A DNA stretch of 64,000 bases from Paenibacillus bovis (GCF_001421015.2 NZ_CP013023.1:1543501-1607500); one strand, 5' to 3'. Positions 9,303 to 18,644 are shown, numbered from the stretch's first letter. Translations and numbers: made by a program. Notes: generated by a model from the letters alone, not told the origin.

Positions 9303-9328
9303 AAAGCCTTTCTGCGGAAAGGCTTTTT
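9303..9328 (+). terminator. Intrinsic terminator
   Basis: Stem AAAGCCTTTC (9303-9312) with GAAAGGCTTT (9317-9326), tetraloop TGCG, followed by TT. It ends the transcript of the secreted protein gene. Confidence 0.9.
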
Positions 9329-9456
9329 GGCATGGTAGGAAAATGCTTCCTTTGCTGTTAAACTGGTAAAAGAAGCACAGAGATATGGGAAAAGTGCAGC
9401 TATACGCGAACAGCAGAAGAATACATATATCATTTGAAAATAAGGAGCGTTGAATC

Positions 9457-10320
9457 ATGGGGATTTTTGATATGTTTCGTAAAAAAAAGAAAGAGCCGGT
9501 GCAGCAGGAGAATCGTCATCGGACAGATGTAGAAGTGCAGGCTACTAATACGCCAGAAGCCGTCGTCGATCCGGCCAATAACACTCCCGAACCGGCGAGT
9601 ATGCTGCTCGGATTTGCACTGCTGAACAGTACCGAATATGATGCAGAGCAGCTTGTGCGCACGATGCAGACCGACTGGGGCATTCAGGTAGATGGACTGG
9701 AAGCGGATATGAATATGGTGTTTGAACTGGGTGATATGAATATTGCGGTAGCCTATATGCCGGGACCGATCCCCGATCAGGAAGTGGAGTCCAACTGCAA
9801 ATACAATGTATTATGGCCGGAAGCAGAGCAGGTCGTTGCTACGCATCAGGCGCATGTGATTATTACCGTTATGGGCATCACTGATCCGCTGATCGGTCAT
9901 GCATTATTTACACAGATCACGAGCAGTGTGCTGAAGCTGGATAATGCGATTGCCTACTATGCTCCGCCTATGGTTATGTCGGCGGAATCCTATATCGAGA
10001 GCGCACGGATGCTCCAGGATCAGGAACTGCCTGTCCAGTTGTGGGTATTCCTCGGTCTGTACCGGAGCGAAGACGGTGGTAGTTCTTCATACACGGTAGG
10101 GTTGAAGCATTTTGGCAAAGACGAGATCGAGATAGTGGATTCCAGTGAAGAGATGGCGGATGTATTTGAGTTTACACTCAATATTGTGAGTTATGTAGTA
10201 GGCAGCGACGTAACGTTCCGCGATGGCGAGACCATCGGCTTCACAGCGGATCACAAGCTGCAGCTGACCCGTTCTCCGGCAGTGGCGATGGAAGGGTATA
10301 GTATGAAGATCGGGTATTAA
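9457..10320 (+). CDS. DUF4261 domain-containing protein
   Basis: A 287-residue cytoplasmic protein. Residues 1-50 are a basic then Pro/Asn-rich, low-complexity head (MFRKKKKEPVQQ). From about 50 on it matches the DUF4261 family in pattern: GFALLNSTEYDAEQL, NIAVAYMPGPIPDQEVE, VLWPEAEQVVATHQAHVIITVMG. The start ATG 9457 has AAGGAG upstream. Single gene between terminators. The biochemical role of the family is unknown. Confidence 0.82.
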   Translation: MGIFDMFRKKKKEPVQQENRHRTDVEVQATNTPEAVVDPANNTPEPASMLLGFALLNSTEYDAEQLVRTMQTDWGIQVDGLEADMNMVFELGDMNIAVAYMPGPIPDQEVESNCKYNVLWPEAEQVVATHQAHVIITVMGITDPLIGHALFTQITSSVLKLDNAIAYYAPPMVMSAESYIESARMLQDQELPVQLWVFLGLYRSEDGGSSSYTVGLKHFGKDEIEIVDSSEEMADVFEFTLNIVSYVVGSDVTFRDGETIGFTADHKLQLTRSPAVAMEGYSMKIGY

Positions 10321-10386
10321 TACAGCGTTTGTTTGAAGTACAGTACAGGCGGCCGCATTATAGATGCAGCGTCTGACTGTATACCC

Positions 10387-10427
10387 AAAAGACCGTTTTA
10401 TCCGACAATGGATAATACGGTCTTTTT
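10387..10427 (+). terminator. Intrinsic terminator after the DUF4261 gene
   Basis: Arms AAAAGACCGT (10387-10396) with the TATCC extension pair with GGATA and ACGGTCTTTT (10410-10425), followed by further T residues. Confidence 0.9.
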
Positions 10428-10502
10428 GATATCAAATAATGATTTGAGCTATGTATTAGCCGTTATAATGAAATGCATTAATAAAAGTGAAGGAGCAGTA
10501 CA

Positions 10503-11756
10503 ATGGTAAAATGGATAGGACGTTTAATAGGTACAGCATTAATTTTGAGTCTTGTAATCTCTATGAATTCAACGATTATGCACGCGGAACAGAGCAATAT
10601 AGTAGGGTCAGAGTCTTTATCCCCTCAAGCAGTACTTGGGCAATCTATCAAAGCGGTAAAAATTGCTGATCCCAAAGGGAAACTGAACACGGCGAGTTAT
10701 CAGGTTCAATTTGCCAAAGACTCCAAGGATTTTTTCTCTATTCATTCGATGTCGCCTGATCGCTCGGGAGAACATCTTATTATTATGTACCAAACGGAGG
10801 ATGAATTTTTTGCATCCGTTAAAGATAAACGTCAGGGATTCAGAATAGCATCTATTCAGGTCAAAAACGGCAAAAAAGTGTGGGAAACGGTTATTCAGAA
10901 TGAGCGTCCTCATGATGGTGTGTATGGTGTGGAATCCAATGGAGAGATGTTTGTAGCTGGAGAAGATAAGGATACGTTTTATCTACATACGATTAACGAG
11001 AAAACAGGCAAGATGACAAGAACGATCAAACAGCCTCATCCAGCCGCTTCTACTTTTATGTTATGGGACTACTGGTTAATGAATAACAATCAGTTAGTAG
11101 TATCCTATGCTATAAACAATAAATCAACCCTTCGTTACTTTGATCCAGCGGGTAAACTGCTCAACACACGTACCCTTTCCGGAACGGTATGGGATGCAGA
11201 GGCAGATCATATCGTGGTTACAGACGGGAATGCTTTGCGTTACACGCTGAGTGTGCAGGATCACAAGGGAAATGCTACTTTTAAAAAATCAATTGTTAAT
11301 AAAGATTATTCATTATTCGTGTATTTGCTGCCGGATCTATCGGTAGCGGTTGAAAGCGGGATGCCGACCCCAAAAGGATATGCATGCCGATTAACCAAGT
11401 ATGATGCCAAAGGCAAAAAACAGTGGCAACATGCAATTACGGGTCCTGATTTCCCTTATTATGAAAAAGGAAATCATCTCATGGCTGTTCATAAAAGCTC
11501 CAATAAAGTATTTTTCCTGAATGATCAGGGAAAAGAAACCCATCCGTTGGCTGGAAATGGAACGATCAATTTAGCAGCAAAAGAAATTTACTTCGAGGGT
11601 CAGACGACACGCATTGCCGATGCCCAAACAATGAAGTGGCTAGCTGAATTACAATATCAAGGCGAAAAGCCGCGCGTTGCCTGGCTGGGCAAGCAGCAAT
11701 TAGCTGTTTACGATACAAAGAATAGCGTCATTGCCGCTATTCGTATCAAAGGCTGA
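10503..11756 (+). CDS. Secreted beta-propeller-like (PQQ/WD-type) protein
   Basis: A 417-residue protein with a signal peptide (residues 1-28, cleavage near MHAEQ). The mature part shows the regular beta-blade pattern of PQQ-like or quinoprotein propellers: repeats of the form K-x-G-K-x-x-W-E (NGKKVWETVIQ near 125), TGKMTRTI near 165, DAKGKKQWQHAITG near 305 and DAQTMKWLAEL near 378. No catalytic residues are evident, so a binding or sensing role is the most that can be said. ATG 10503 follows GAAGGAG. It is monocistronic. Confidence 0.7.
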   Translation: MVKWIGRLIGTALILSLVISMNSTIMHAEQSNIVGSESLSPQAVLGQSIKAVKIADPKGKLNTASYQVQFAKDSKDFFSIHSMSPDRSGEHLIIMYQTEDEFFASVKDKRQGFRIASIQVKNGKKVWETVIQNERPHDGVYGVESNGEMFVAGEDKDTFYLHTINEKTGKMTRTIKQPHPAASTFMLWDYWLMNNNQLVVSYAINNKSTLRYFDPAGKLLNTRTLSGTVWDAEADHIVVTDGNALRYTLSVQDHKGNATFKKSIVNKDYSLFVYLLPDLSVAVESGMPTPKGYACRLTKYDAKGKKQWQHAITGPDFPYYEKGNHLMAVHKSSNKVFFLNDQGKETHPLAGNGTINLAAKEIYFEGQTTRIADAQTMKWLAELQYQGEKPRVAWLGKQQLAVYDTKNSVIAAIRIKG

Positions 11757-11820
11757 TAAGCAGGCATCGTCGATCATGATTTACATGTATGACCCGCTTG
11801 AATAGAAGTGAAAATTGCAA

Positions 11821-11863
11821 AAGAGCAATGCGCCGAATAGATCATCGGCCATTGCTCTTTTTA
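11821..11863. terminator. Bidirectional terminator between convergent genes
   Basis: AAGAGCAATG plus GCCGA (11821-11836) pairs with TCGGC plus CATTGCTCTT (11845-11859) with one bulged C; T-runs occur on both strands. It separates the propeller gene from the convergent efflux pump gene. Confidence 0.9.
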
Positions 11864-11937
11864 TTTTATAGAAGATAGAATCTGCGTATAATCCATGTAC
11901 ACCGCTGATAACACTTACCGTATACATGCAAAAGCAT

Positions 11938-13443
11938 TTATTTCCCGTCTGCTCGGCTCGCATTCATGCGTTGTTTGGACTTATCCGAATCTTCTTCTGT
12001 ACTATGACGAGAATGCAGCATACGCCAGCCGGTCAGCAGAGCCGCTATCAGGCAAATGCTCGCCGAGACTACAAAAACAATATGCATCCCCGCGAGGAAA
12101 ATATCCGGACGACCCGGGATCAATCCGGTGACCCGGTAGCCGGCTTCCCTGCTCATAACGCCAAATAATGTGCTGGTAGCTACTGTAATGCCGACGACCA
12201 TCCCGATATTGCGGATGAGCGAATTCACACTGCCGGCAATCCCTAGCTGTGTTTTGGCAATGCGGGACATGATCAGCGAATTATTCGGTGACTGGAACAT
12301 ACCGGTACCAATCCCCAGCATGGCTACCCATGTACCGACGATCGGGATTGGGCTGCCTTCATGCAGTCGTGCCAGTCCAAACTGTGCAATAACCATCATG
12401 ATCAATCCGGCAAAAGTAAGAATCTCCGAGCCGATCCGGTCGGACAACGCGCCGCTCAGTGGAGCAATAATAACCATCATAATCGGAAACAGCATCAGCA
12501 AAAATCCGGCTTGAAACGGCGATAGATTCAAAATGCTCTGCGTATAAAAAGGAGCGATAATATTAAAGCAAAAATTCGATACAAATACGAGAAATCCGCA
12601 CAGAATACCGAGTGAAAATAGCGGATTACGGAACAGTCCCAGCTTCAGCAGTGGCTCCTGCTTGCGCGATTCCACCCATAGAAATACACCAAGCAGTACA
12701 GCGGCGAGGATAAGCGAGCCGACAATGCGCACGTCGCCATAACCCAGCTGCTGTCCCAGCAGCAGACCCGCGAACAGAAACAGAATAAAGCCGGTAAACA
12801 GCCCTGTCCCTGCCTTGTCGATAGATGCGCCGGTTTTTACCATATCCGGCGGCAGCATTTTCCAGCCAAAAGCAATAGCGATTACGCCAATCGGCACGTT
12901 GACCCAGAAGATCGACTGCCAGCCGAGCGCAGATAATATGACGCCTCCCAGACTGGGACCGGCGATACTGCCCAGCGATACAAATGTACCGACCAGTCCG
13001 AGTGCTTTGCCGCGTTCAGTCGGCGGGAAAATATCGGTTACAATGCCCTGGCTGTTCGCCATAGTCATCGATGCACCAATCGCCTGAATCACACGTGAAA
13101 TCAGCAGAAAGCCCAGGCTGTTACTGAATCCGCACAGCAACGATCCGATCAGGAACACCAGCATGCCTAATTTGAAAATTTTGATTTTTCCTATACTGTC
13201 TCCGAGCTTGCCGAAAAATAAAATGGCGGCACAGATCGCCATCAGATAAATGGTAGTTACCCATTCCGTCTGTGCGACCGGCAGTCCCAGCGAATGAGAG
13301 ATGGTGGGCAGCGCGATATTCACGATACTTCCATCCAGAGTAGACATAAAGGTAAACAAATTCATCACAATCAGGATGATCCAGCGTCTGCGCTGAATAT
13401 CCGGGTCATCCTGATAGGTCTGGCGTGGAGAGGAATCAGTCAA
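11938..13443 (-). CDS. MFS multidrug efflux transporter, DHA2 (14-TM) family
   Basis: This 501-residue transporter would export drugs or other toxic compounds by proton antiport. About 14 membrane helices are visible. DHA2 features are motif D1-like MSTLDGSIVNIALPTIS near 34-50, motif A GKLGDSIGKIKIFKLG near 79-94 and motif C-like GLVGTFVSLGSIAGPSLGG near 149-167. The start is TTG (13443-13441) with GGGGTG upstream. It is divergent from a MarR gene, and an 18-bp palindrome lies between them, which suggests repression by that MarR. The substrate is not predictable. Confidence 0.9.
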   Translation of the reverse strand: MTDSSPRQTYQDDPDIQRRRWIILIVMNLFTFMSTLDGSIVNIALPTISHSLGLPVAQTEWVTTIYLMAICAAILFFGKLGDSIGKIKIFKLGMLVFLIGSLLCGFSNSLGFLLISRVIQAIGASMTMANSQGIVTDIFPPTERGKALGLVGTFVSLGSIAGPSLGGVILSALGWQSIFWVNVPIGVIAIAFGWKMLPPDMVKTGASIDKAGTGLFTGFILFLFAGLLLGQQLGYGDVRIVGSLILAAVLLGVFLWVESRKQEPLLKLGLFRNPLFSLGILCGFLVFVSNFCFNIIAPFYTQSILNLSPFQAGFLLMLFPIMMVIIAPLSGALSDRIGSEILTFAGLIMMVIAQFGLARLHEGSPIPIVGTWVAMLGIGTGMFQSPNNSLIMSRIAKTQLGIAGSVNSLIRNIGMVVGITVATSTLFGVMSREAGYRVTGLIPGRPDIFLAGMHIVFVVSASICLIAALLTGWRMLHSRHSTEEDSDKSKQRMNASRADGK

Positions 13444-13558
13444 TAGTTAACACCCCGTCTGTTATAAAATAAGTGCTGTTGAAAGCCGAATATGAGACTG
13501 GATATCTATATTACCCAAGTCGCTGTAGCGAATAGAACAAGTCGAGTATATAACCGTA

Positions 13559-13576
13559 TAGTTGCTGACGCAACTA
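13559..13576. promoter_or_regulatory. Candidate MarR operator palindrome
   Basis: TAGTTGC-TGAC-GCAACTA is a perfect inverted repeat (7-bp arms, 4-bp spacer) lying 115 bp upstream of the efflux pump start and 220 bp upstream of the MarR start. Size and symmetry suit a MarR dimer. The rest of the 353-bp divergent gap carries no gene. Confidence 0.6.
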
Positions 13577-13796
13577 ATTTATTTTTCCGATAACGAGTAC
13601 TTGTACTTTGTATACACATCATCATGGAATTCCGTTAAAATTAATATATCCATCTTCCGGCGAATTAATCGGTTTGGACAGTGATTATAGCCGGCCCGGG
13701 AATAGTATGGGCTATTTTCAGTTCTCCGCAGCTATAGGCAAGACGGTACTGGAATACATTAACCGGATTCAATCCGGCTGGAGTAGGTGCACAGGC

Positions 13797-14219
13797 ATGA
13801 AAAGAGATTCAATCGGCAAGCTAATCTCCTATATTAATCGTCTTAACCAGAAAAATCTGGCTCGCAGCTTCAAAGAATACGATATTGGCAGTGGCGGGCA
13901 TCATAGTTATCTCAAAGCCATTTTACAAAGACCTGGTGTCAATCAGGATCAGCTGACCACCGATCTCAAGTTCGACAAGGCTACGACAGCTCGCTCGGTG
14001 CGACAGCTGGAGGAAGCTGGCTATATCGAGCGGCGCACGGATCCCAATGATCGCCGTGCCTATCTGCTGTACCCGACCGAACGGGCAAAAGCATTTGAGC
14101 CGATGCTGCACGAGATTCTGCAGGATGCCAATGCACAGCTCACCCGAAGCCTGTCGGCAGAGGAAAAGGAACAGCTCTGGCAGCTGCTCAACAAAATCTA
14201 TCACAGCAACAATGAATAG
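13797..14219 (+). CDS. MarR family transcriptional regulator
   Basis: A 140-residue winged-helix regulator: dimerisation helix at 1-30, recognition region NQDQLTTDLKFDKATTARSV near 47-67, wing signature DPNDRRAYLLYPT near 83-95 and a C-terminal dimerisation helix. The frame is open back to 13608, but the upstream part has no similarity to MarR; ATG 13797, preceded by GGAG, gives the normal family length. Divergent from the DHA2 pump, which it probably represses with itself through the palindrome at 13559-13576. Confidence 0.85.
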   Translation: MKRDSIGKLISYINRLNQKNLARSFKEYDIGSGGHHSYLKAILQRPGVNQDQLTTDLKFDKATTARSVRQLEEAGYIERRTDPNDRRAYLLYPTERAKAFEPMLHEILQDANAQLTRSLSAEEKEQLWQLLNKIYHSNNE

Positions 14220-14306
14220 GTGAAACACCGCTGTCTGTAGATGCAGCATACCTTTTCTACACGGATGATATTTTACGAGTAAGCCATTCCGAATATATGA
14301 TGGATC

Positions 14307-14333
14307 AGACAGCCTTTTCGGGGCTGTCTTTTT
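14307..14333 (+). terminator. Intrinsic terminator after the MarR gene
   Basis: Stem AGACAGCC (14307-14314) and GGCTGTCT (14322-14329) followed by TTTT. Confidence 0.9.
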
Positions 14334-14950
14334 GTGATGCTCTCGTATCCAACCCCCGTATCCAGGGAAATAAACCTTCACTAAATGAACTGAATATCCA
14401 AGCAGAAAAGGATAAGTATGATCCAAACCGAACTCCAAACTCAAACTGGAATCCGAACGGGTATTACGTTCTTTATACCGGTTTATTTTCTGAGTAAAAC
14501 GATTTGCAGCTTGAAAGCGCAACTTTATTCTGATCTAGAGGAGACATTCAGCAGGAGATAATCCAGCTGATCCTAATTAACGATCAAGATGCAAATTCAA
14601 ATGAATTGAGTCGGCAGCAGCAGGAATGTGGTAAGTACCTAATAATGGCCATTCTACCCATAAGTAACAGGAACATCCAATCTGGCGTGTTGAATACATT
14701 TGCTGGAAGACAGAAAAGGATGATCGGTAGCAAGGGTCTTCACTACGTAGGAGTCTCCGCTCTGTAGAAAGGCAGCGATCAGGAAGGAAGTGATGCCCGA
14801 ATATGAGCAAGCAGTACGGCTGTAGTAAGCAAGATCAGGATAACGTTTCACCGCTGCATATCCCGTTGGCAGCATACATGCTGAGCACCATGTCATAACT
14901 ACACATAAGCAACATGGCAGAATACACAGATTCTATGCAGTTTACAAAGG
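14334..14950. other. Long intergenic region without a recognisable gene
   Basis: About 620 bp between the MarR terminator and treP. Short open frames occur on both strands but have no ribosome binding site or recognisable family. I found no antiterminator (RAT) sequence, T-box or other known riboswitch signature. The treP promoter must lie here. Confidence 0.5.
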
Positions 14951-14960
14951 AGTGAAATAC

Positions 14961-16973
14961 ATGGCAGTCGACAGAAAACAGGTAGAGGATATTATCACTG
15001 CGATTGGCGGCAAAGATAATATCGATACGGCATCACACTGCGTAACCCGTCTTCGTTTTGCCCTGCATGATGAAGATCTGGTCGATAAGGATGCACTCGA
15101 TCAGAACGATCTGGTCAAAGGCCAGTTCTCGACCGGTGGACAGTATCAGATCGTTATTGGGCCGGGTGTAGTTAATACCGTTTACGATGAGTTGATAGCG
15201 ATTACAGGTGCGAGTCGCGCTTCCAAAGATGATGTAAAGCGTGCCGCCAGCAAAAAGCAAAACCCGCTCCAGCGTGCGATCAAGACGCTATCGGATATTT
15301 TTATCCCCTTGCTGCCGGCGATTGTTACTGCGGGTCTGCTGCTCGGGATTAACAATATCCTGACTGGCCCAGGGATTTTCTTTACCGGCAAATCACTGGT
15401 GGAAGTGTATCCGCAGTGGACCGACTTTGCCTCTATTATCAATACGATTGCGAGTACGGCGTTTACGTTCCTGCCAGCGTTGATCGGTTGGTCGGCAGTC
15501 ACGAGGTTTGGCGGGAATCCGCTGCTGGGTGTGGTACTCGGGCTGATTCTCGTTCATCCGGATCTGCTGAATGCCAATAATTATGCCAAAGCGGTAACCG
15601 AAGGAACTGTACCAGTGTGGAATCTATTTGGCTGGGAAGTAAATAAGATCGGTTACCAGGGACAGGTACTGCCTGTACTCGTATCCGCTTATGTACTGGC
15701 CAAGATCGAGAAATTCCTGAATGAGAAAATACCGGATGCTTTCAAGCTGTTGCTGGTTGCGCCGATCACCTTGCTGGTAACAGGCTTCCTGGCCTTCACC
15801 GTTATCGGACCGGTGACCTTTGCGATTGGTAATGCGATTACAACAGGACTGATCTATGTGTTTAATCTTGCACCGGCTCTTGGTGGATTGATCTATGGCG
15901 GACTGTATGCGCCGCTCGTTATTACCGGAATGCATCATACCTTCCTGGCGATTGATGTACAGCTGATCGGGGCACAGGGCGGGACTTTCCTCTGGCCGAT
16001 GCTGGCACTGTCCAATATCGCCCAGGGTGCAGGTGCACTGGCGATGTTGCTCGTGCTCAAGGATAAAAAAGTCAAAGGTCTGGCTGTAACGTCTTCGGTA
16101 TCCGCTTTTCTCGGGGTGACCGAGCCTGCGATTTTCGGTGTTAATATTCGTTATAAATACCCGTTCGTATTCGGGATGATCAGCTCGGCGATTGCCGGTG
16201 TGCTCGTATCGATCAATGGAGTTATGGCTTCATCGGTTGGTGTCGGCGGGATTCCCGGCTTCCTGTCCATTTTCCCGGAAAACTGGGGTGTATTCTTTAT
16301 CGGGATGGCGATTGTACTGGTCGTTCCTTTCACATTGACCGTACTGTACGGCCGTTTTATGAACAAGCGTCAGCAAAATGCAGCACCGGATGACAGTGAT
16401 AATAATAGTACAATTCCGGCTGCAGGTACAACAGCCAAAAGTCCAACCGGAGGAGCAGCGTCATCTGCCGCTGCATCAACCGGACAGGCTGCTGCTTCCG
16501 ACCTGACAGTGCTGGAAGTCATGACACCGGTTCAGGGAAAAGTGGTACCGCTTGAATCTGTACCTGATCCTGCTTTTGCCGAGCGGCAGATGGGACAGGG
16601 CATTGCAGTAGAGCCGTCGGAAGGCAAGATCTATGCACCGTTCAGCGGCAAAGTCATTCATATTATGATGAACAGCAAGCATGCACTGATTATGGAACAC
16701 GCGTCCGGTGTACAGATTCTGATTCATGTAGGCGTAGACACCGTCTCGCTCAAAGGCGAAGGGTTTACACTGCGGGTAGAGCAGGAGCAGGATGTAGAGC
16801 AGGGACAGCTGCTGATGGAGTTCGACCGTGATCTGATCCGCAAAGCCGGTTATCCAGTGATTACACCGGTGATTGTAATGGATGGTCAGGATATGGTGCA
16901 GTCGGTAGAAGAACTGCCGGGTGAAGCATCGGATCTGAACTATACGGCAATGAAGATTCATTTGAATGGATAA
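14961..16973 (+). CDS. treP: PTS trehalose-type permease, EIIBC fused to EIIA
   Basis: A 670-residue sugar permease that phosphorylates its substrate during uptake. Domains: EIIB at 1-85 with the phosphorylated Cys27 in SHCVTRLRF and the TreP-like KGQFSTGGQYQIVIGPG; EIIC at about 100-470 with some ten helices (GMHHTFLAID, GVTEPAIFGVN); a Ser/Ala/Thr linker at 475-515; a Crr-type EIIA at 520-665 with active-site His in ILIHVGVDTV. ATG 14961 is preferred because the earlier GTG at 14952 overlaps the AAAGGAG site. TreA and TreR are not adjacent. Sucrose specificity is the main alternative. Confidence 0.85.
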   Translation: MAVDRKQVEDIITAIGGKDNIDTASHCVTRLRFALHDEDLVDKDALDQNDLVKGQFSTGGQYQIVIGPGVVNTVYDELIAITGASRASKDDVKRAASKKQNPLQRAIKTLSDIFIPLLPAIVTAGLLLGINNILTGPGIFFTGKSLVEVYPQWTDFASIINTIASTAFTFLPALIGWSAVTRFGGNPLLGVVLGLILVHPDLLNANNYAKAVTEGTVPVWNLFGWEVNKIGYQGQVLPVLVSAYVLAKIEKFLNEKIPDAFKLLLVAPITLLVTGFLAFTVIGPVTFAIGNAITTGLIYVFNLAPALGGLIYGGLYAPLVITGMHHTFLAIDVQLIGAQGGTFLWPMLALSNIAQGAGALAMLLVLKDKKVKGLAVTSSVSAFLGVTEPAIFGVNIRYKYPFVFGMISSAIAGVLVSINGVMASSVGVGGIPGFLSIFPENWGVFFIGMAIVLVVPFTLTVLYGRFMNKRQQNAAPDDSDNNSTIPAAGTTAKSPTGGAASSAAASTGQAAASDLTVLEVMTPVQGKVVPLESVPDPAFAERQMGQGIAVEPSEGKIYAPFSGKVIHIMMNSKHALIMEHASGVQILIHVGVDTVSLKGEGFTLRVEQEQDVEQGQLLMEFDRDLIRKAGYPVITPVIVMDGQDMVQSVEELPGEASDLNYTAMKIHLNG

Positions 16974-17019
16974 GTAAGGATCGGCTACGTATCAAAGTGA
17001 AAATCATCCGATATAGTCT

Positions 17020-17054
17020 AAAAGGCGCGCTTTCAGAGGCGTCCTTTTCTTTTT
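17020..17054 (+). terminator. Intrinsic terminator after treP
   Basis: AAAAGGCGC (17020-17028) pairs with GCGTCCTTTT (17039-17048) with one bulged T, followed by a T-rich tail. Confidence 0.65.
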
Positions 17055-17123
17055 ATAGAGTATTTTTGAATCTTTTGGCTTAGTTATTATAATTCAAAAG
17101 TCACAAAAAAATCCTAAAATTCA

Positions 17124-17151
17124 TTGACAAGCTGTATAGCCTTCATATAAG
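17124..17151 (+). promoter_or_regulatory. Strong sigma-A-type promoter of the Tad-like cluster
   Basis: A perfect -35 TTGACA (17124-17129) and a -10 TATAAG (17146-17151) with a 16-bp spacer. Direct repeats GCTGTATA at 17131-17138 and 17155-17162 bracket the -10 box and could be operator half-sites, for example for the XRE regulator encoded just downstream. Transcription should start near 17158. Confidence 0.7.
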
Positions 17152-17186
17152 ATGGCTGTATAAATAAACAGTTCTTGTCAAAGCGA

Positions 17187-17227
17187 AGCACGCTTAATGT
17201 CCTATGGGCATTTTGCGTGCTTTTTTT
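17187..17227 (+). terminator. Attenuator-like intrinsic terminator between promoter and XRE gene
   Basis: AGCACGC (17187-17193) pairs with GCGTGCT (17215-17221), and inside it AATGTCC (17196-17202) pairs with GGGCATT (17206-17212), separated by a symmetric TT/TT internal loop; seven T residues follow. It sits only about 30 bases after the predicted transcription start and 34 bp before the first gene, so most transcripts should end as a roughly 70-base RNA unless read-through is allowed. Confidence 0.85.
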
Positions 17228-17260
17228 GTTGTTCATTTATACAGAAAGGAGCAAACAGAT

Positions 17261-17467
17261 TTGAGTATATCGCTAAATGATGCCGAACAACTGGCTATCG
17301 CGCGCAAGCGCAGAAAACTGTCGCAGGGACAGCTTGCCGAGCTGATCGGTTCGTACCAGACACGAATCAGTCGATTGGAGAATTCACGCCACAAGCCTAC
17401 AGCCGATGAACAGGCATTAATCGAAAAAGTACTGGATACCGTTATCTGGTCGACAGCCGGATCATGA
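17261..17467 (+). CDS. Small XRE-family helix-turn-helix regulator
   Basis: A 68-residue single-domain DNA-binding protein. The helix-turn-helix is plain: ARKRRKLSQGQLAELIG then SYQTRISRLENSRHKP. The start is TTG 17261 with AAAGGAG upstream; an in-frame ATG at 17204 would lie inside the terminator hairpin and is rejected. It is the first gene of the Tad-like cluster, 55 bp before the CpaB-like gene, and probably controls that cluster or itself. Confidence 0.8.
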   Translation: MSISLNDAEQLAIARKRRKLSQGQLAELIGSYQTRISRLENSRHKPTADEQALIEKVLDTVIWSTAGS

Positions 17468-17522
17468 TTCCGGTGACCTGCAATAGGTGACCATGAGCAA
17501 ACTATTAAGGAGTGTTACAAAC

Positions 17523-18632
17523 GTGTCCATCATTCGTTTTCGTATGAAAAGCAAGATCTATGCCGGACTGATCGGCGGATTAATCGTCGCTATTCTGGCT
17601 TCGACAGGATACATATTTCTGATCAATCATCAGGCCAATCAACTCAAAGAAGTAAAGCAGCAGTACGAAGTCCAGTTGAATCAATCGCAGCAGCTGCTGG
17701 CGCGCCAGCAGGCAGTATCCAGCAAAATCGTCGTTACAACCGCCGAACTGAAAGCAGGCGACCAGATACAGAAACAGAATATCTCTGTCGCCTTTGTATC
17801 CAAACAGGGTGCACCGGCCAATGCCGTCACCGACCCGAGCCAGCTGATCGGCAAGATCGTCAAGATCAATATTGGCAAAGCTACTCCGCTTACCTCGTCC
17901 ATGGTCTATGCAGAAGAAGCGACACCACGCGATTTGCGCAGCAAGGAATATACTGTGGTCCAGCTGCCGACCAAACTGCAGCAGGGAGACTTTGTCGATG
18001 TACGTATCGGCTTCCCGAACGGCAATGATTATATTGTCCTTTCCAAGAAAAAAGTCGAGGATCTGGCAGGGACTACCGTCTGGTACAACATTAATGAATC
18101 GGAGATTCTGGCGATGAGCAGCGCAATTGTGGATGCTTATTTACAGGGCGCACGGTTGTATGCCATCTCTTATGCCGACCCTTATATGCAGGATAAAGCG
18201 ATCCCGAATTATCCGGCTAATCGCGATGTGATCAACCTGATCCAGTCCGATCCGAATGTGCTGGAAAAAGCCACTTTGCTATTGAGCAAAGCAGCACGGG
18301 AGACGCTGGATAACAGCCTAAGCCGGATGAGCGAAGCAGACAAGGTCAAGCTAAGCAGCAGTTCTGCTGCCAATACGGCTGTGACTGGCAATGAATCGCA
18401 GTCGGTAGCGCCAACCCCAGAAGCAGCGGATCAGCTGAATACCCAGACATCGGTACAAAGCGAATCTGCAGCAGACACTAATCCGGAGCCTGTAACCGAT
18501 CCGGCTGCGATACCTACTGATGCAGCGGATAAGCCGATTGTCTCACCGGTTGAACCTGCCGCCAGCCATTCATCACCTGCTACGACAGAGCAGAAGACAG
18601 CGGATGTTTTTGAACAGCCGCTTGTCAAATAA
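17523..18632 (+). CDS. cpaB: CpaB/RcpC-like pilus assembly protein with SAF domain
   Basis: A 369-residue protein: N-terminal membrane helix (about 13-33), a coiled-coil stretch (about 36-62), a SAF domain (about 65-125, VVTTAELKAGDQIQKQNISVAFV), a conserved middle (VVQLPTKLQQGDFVDVRIGF) and a disordered Pro/Ala/Ser/Thr-rich tail from about 275. CpaB/RcpC proteins belong to Tad/Flp pilus systems and act outside the membrane. GTG 17523 is chosen for its AAGGAG site; upstream ATGs lack one. It lies 12 bp before the next gene, clearly in an operon. Confidence 0.8.
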   Translation: MSIIRFRMKSKIYAGLIGGLIVAILASTGYIFLINHQANQLKEVKQQYEVQLNQSQQLLARQQAVSSKIVVTTAELKAGDQIQKQNISVAFVSKQGAPANAVTDPSQLIGKIVKINIGKATPLTSSMVYAEEATPRDLRSKEYTVVQLPTKLQQGDFVDVRIGFPNGNDYIVLSKKKVEDLAGTTVWYNINESEILAMSSAIVDAYLQGARLYAISYADPYMQDKAIPNYPANRDVINLIQSDPNVLEKATLLLSKAARETLDNSLSRMSEADKVKLSSSSAANTAVTGNESQSVAPTPEAADQLNTQTSVQSESAADTNPEPVTDPAAIPTDAADKPIVSPVEPAASHSSPATTEQKTADVFEQPLVK

Positions 18633-18644
18633 AGGAGGATCACC

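Noticed and set aside
13608..13796. N-terminal extension of the MarR protein to 203 residues
   Set aside because: The extension shows no MarR similarity and has no ribosome binding site at 13608, whereas ATG 13797 has one and gives normal length.
14297..14497. 66-codon ORF after the MarR gene
   Set aside because: It starts inside the sequence forming the terminator, has no ribosome binding site and no recognisable family.
14334..14950. Possible T-box, glmS ribozyme or RAT antiterminator before treP
   Set aside because: None of the diagnostic sequences was found and no terminator hairpin lies directly before treP.
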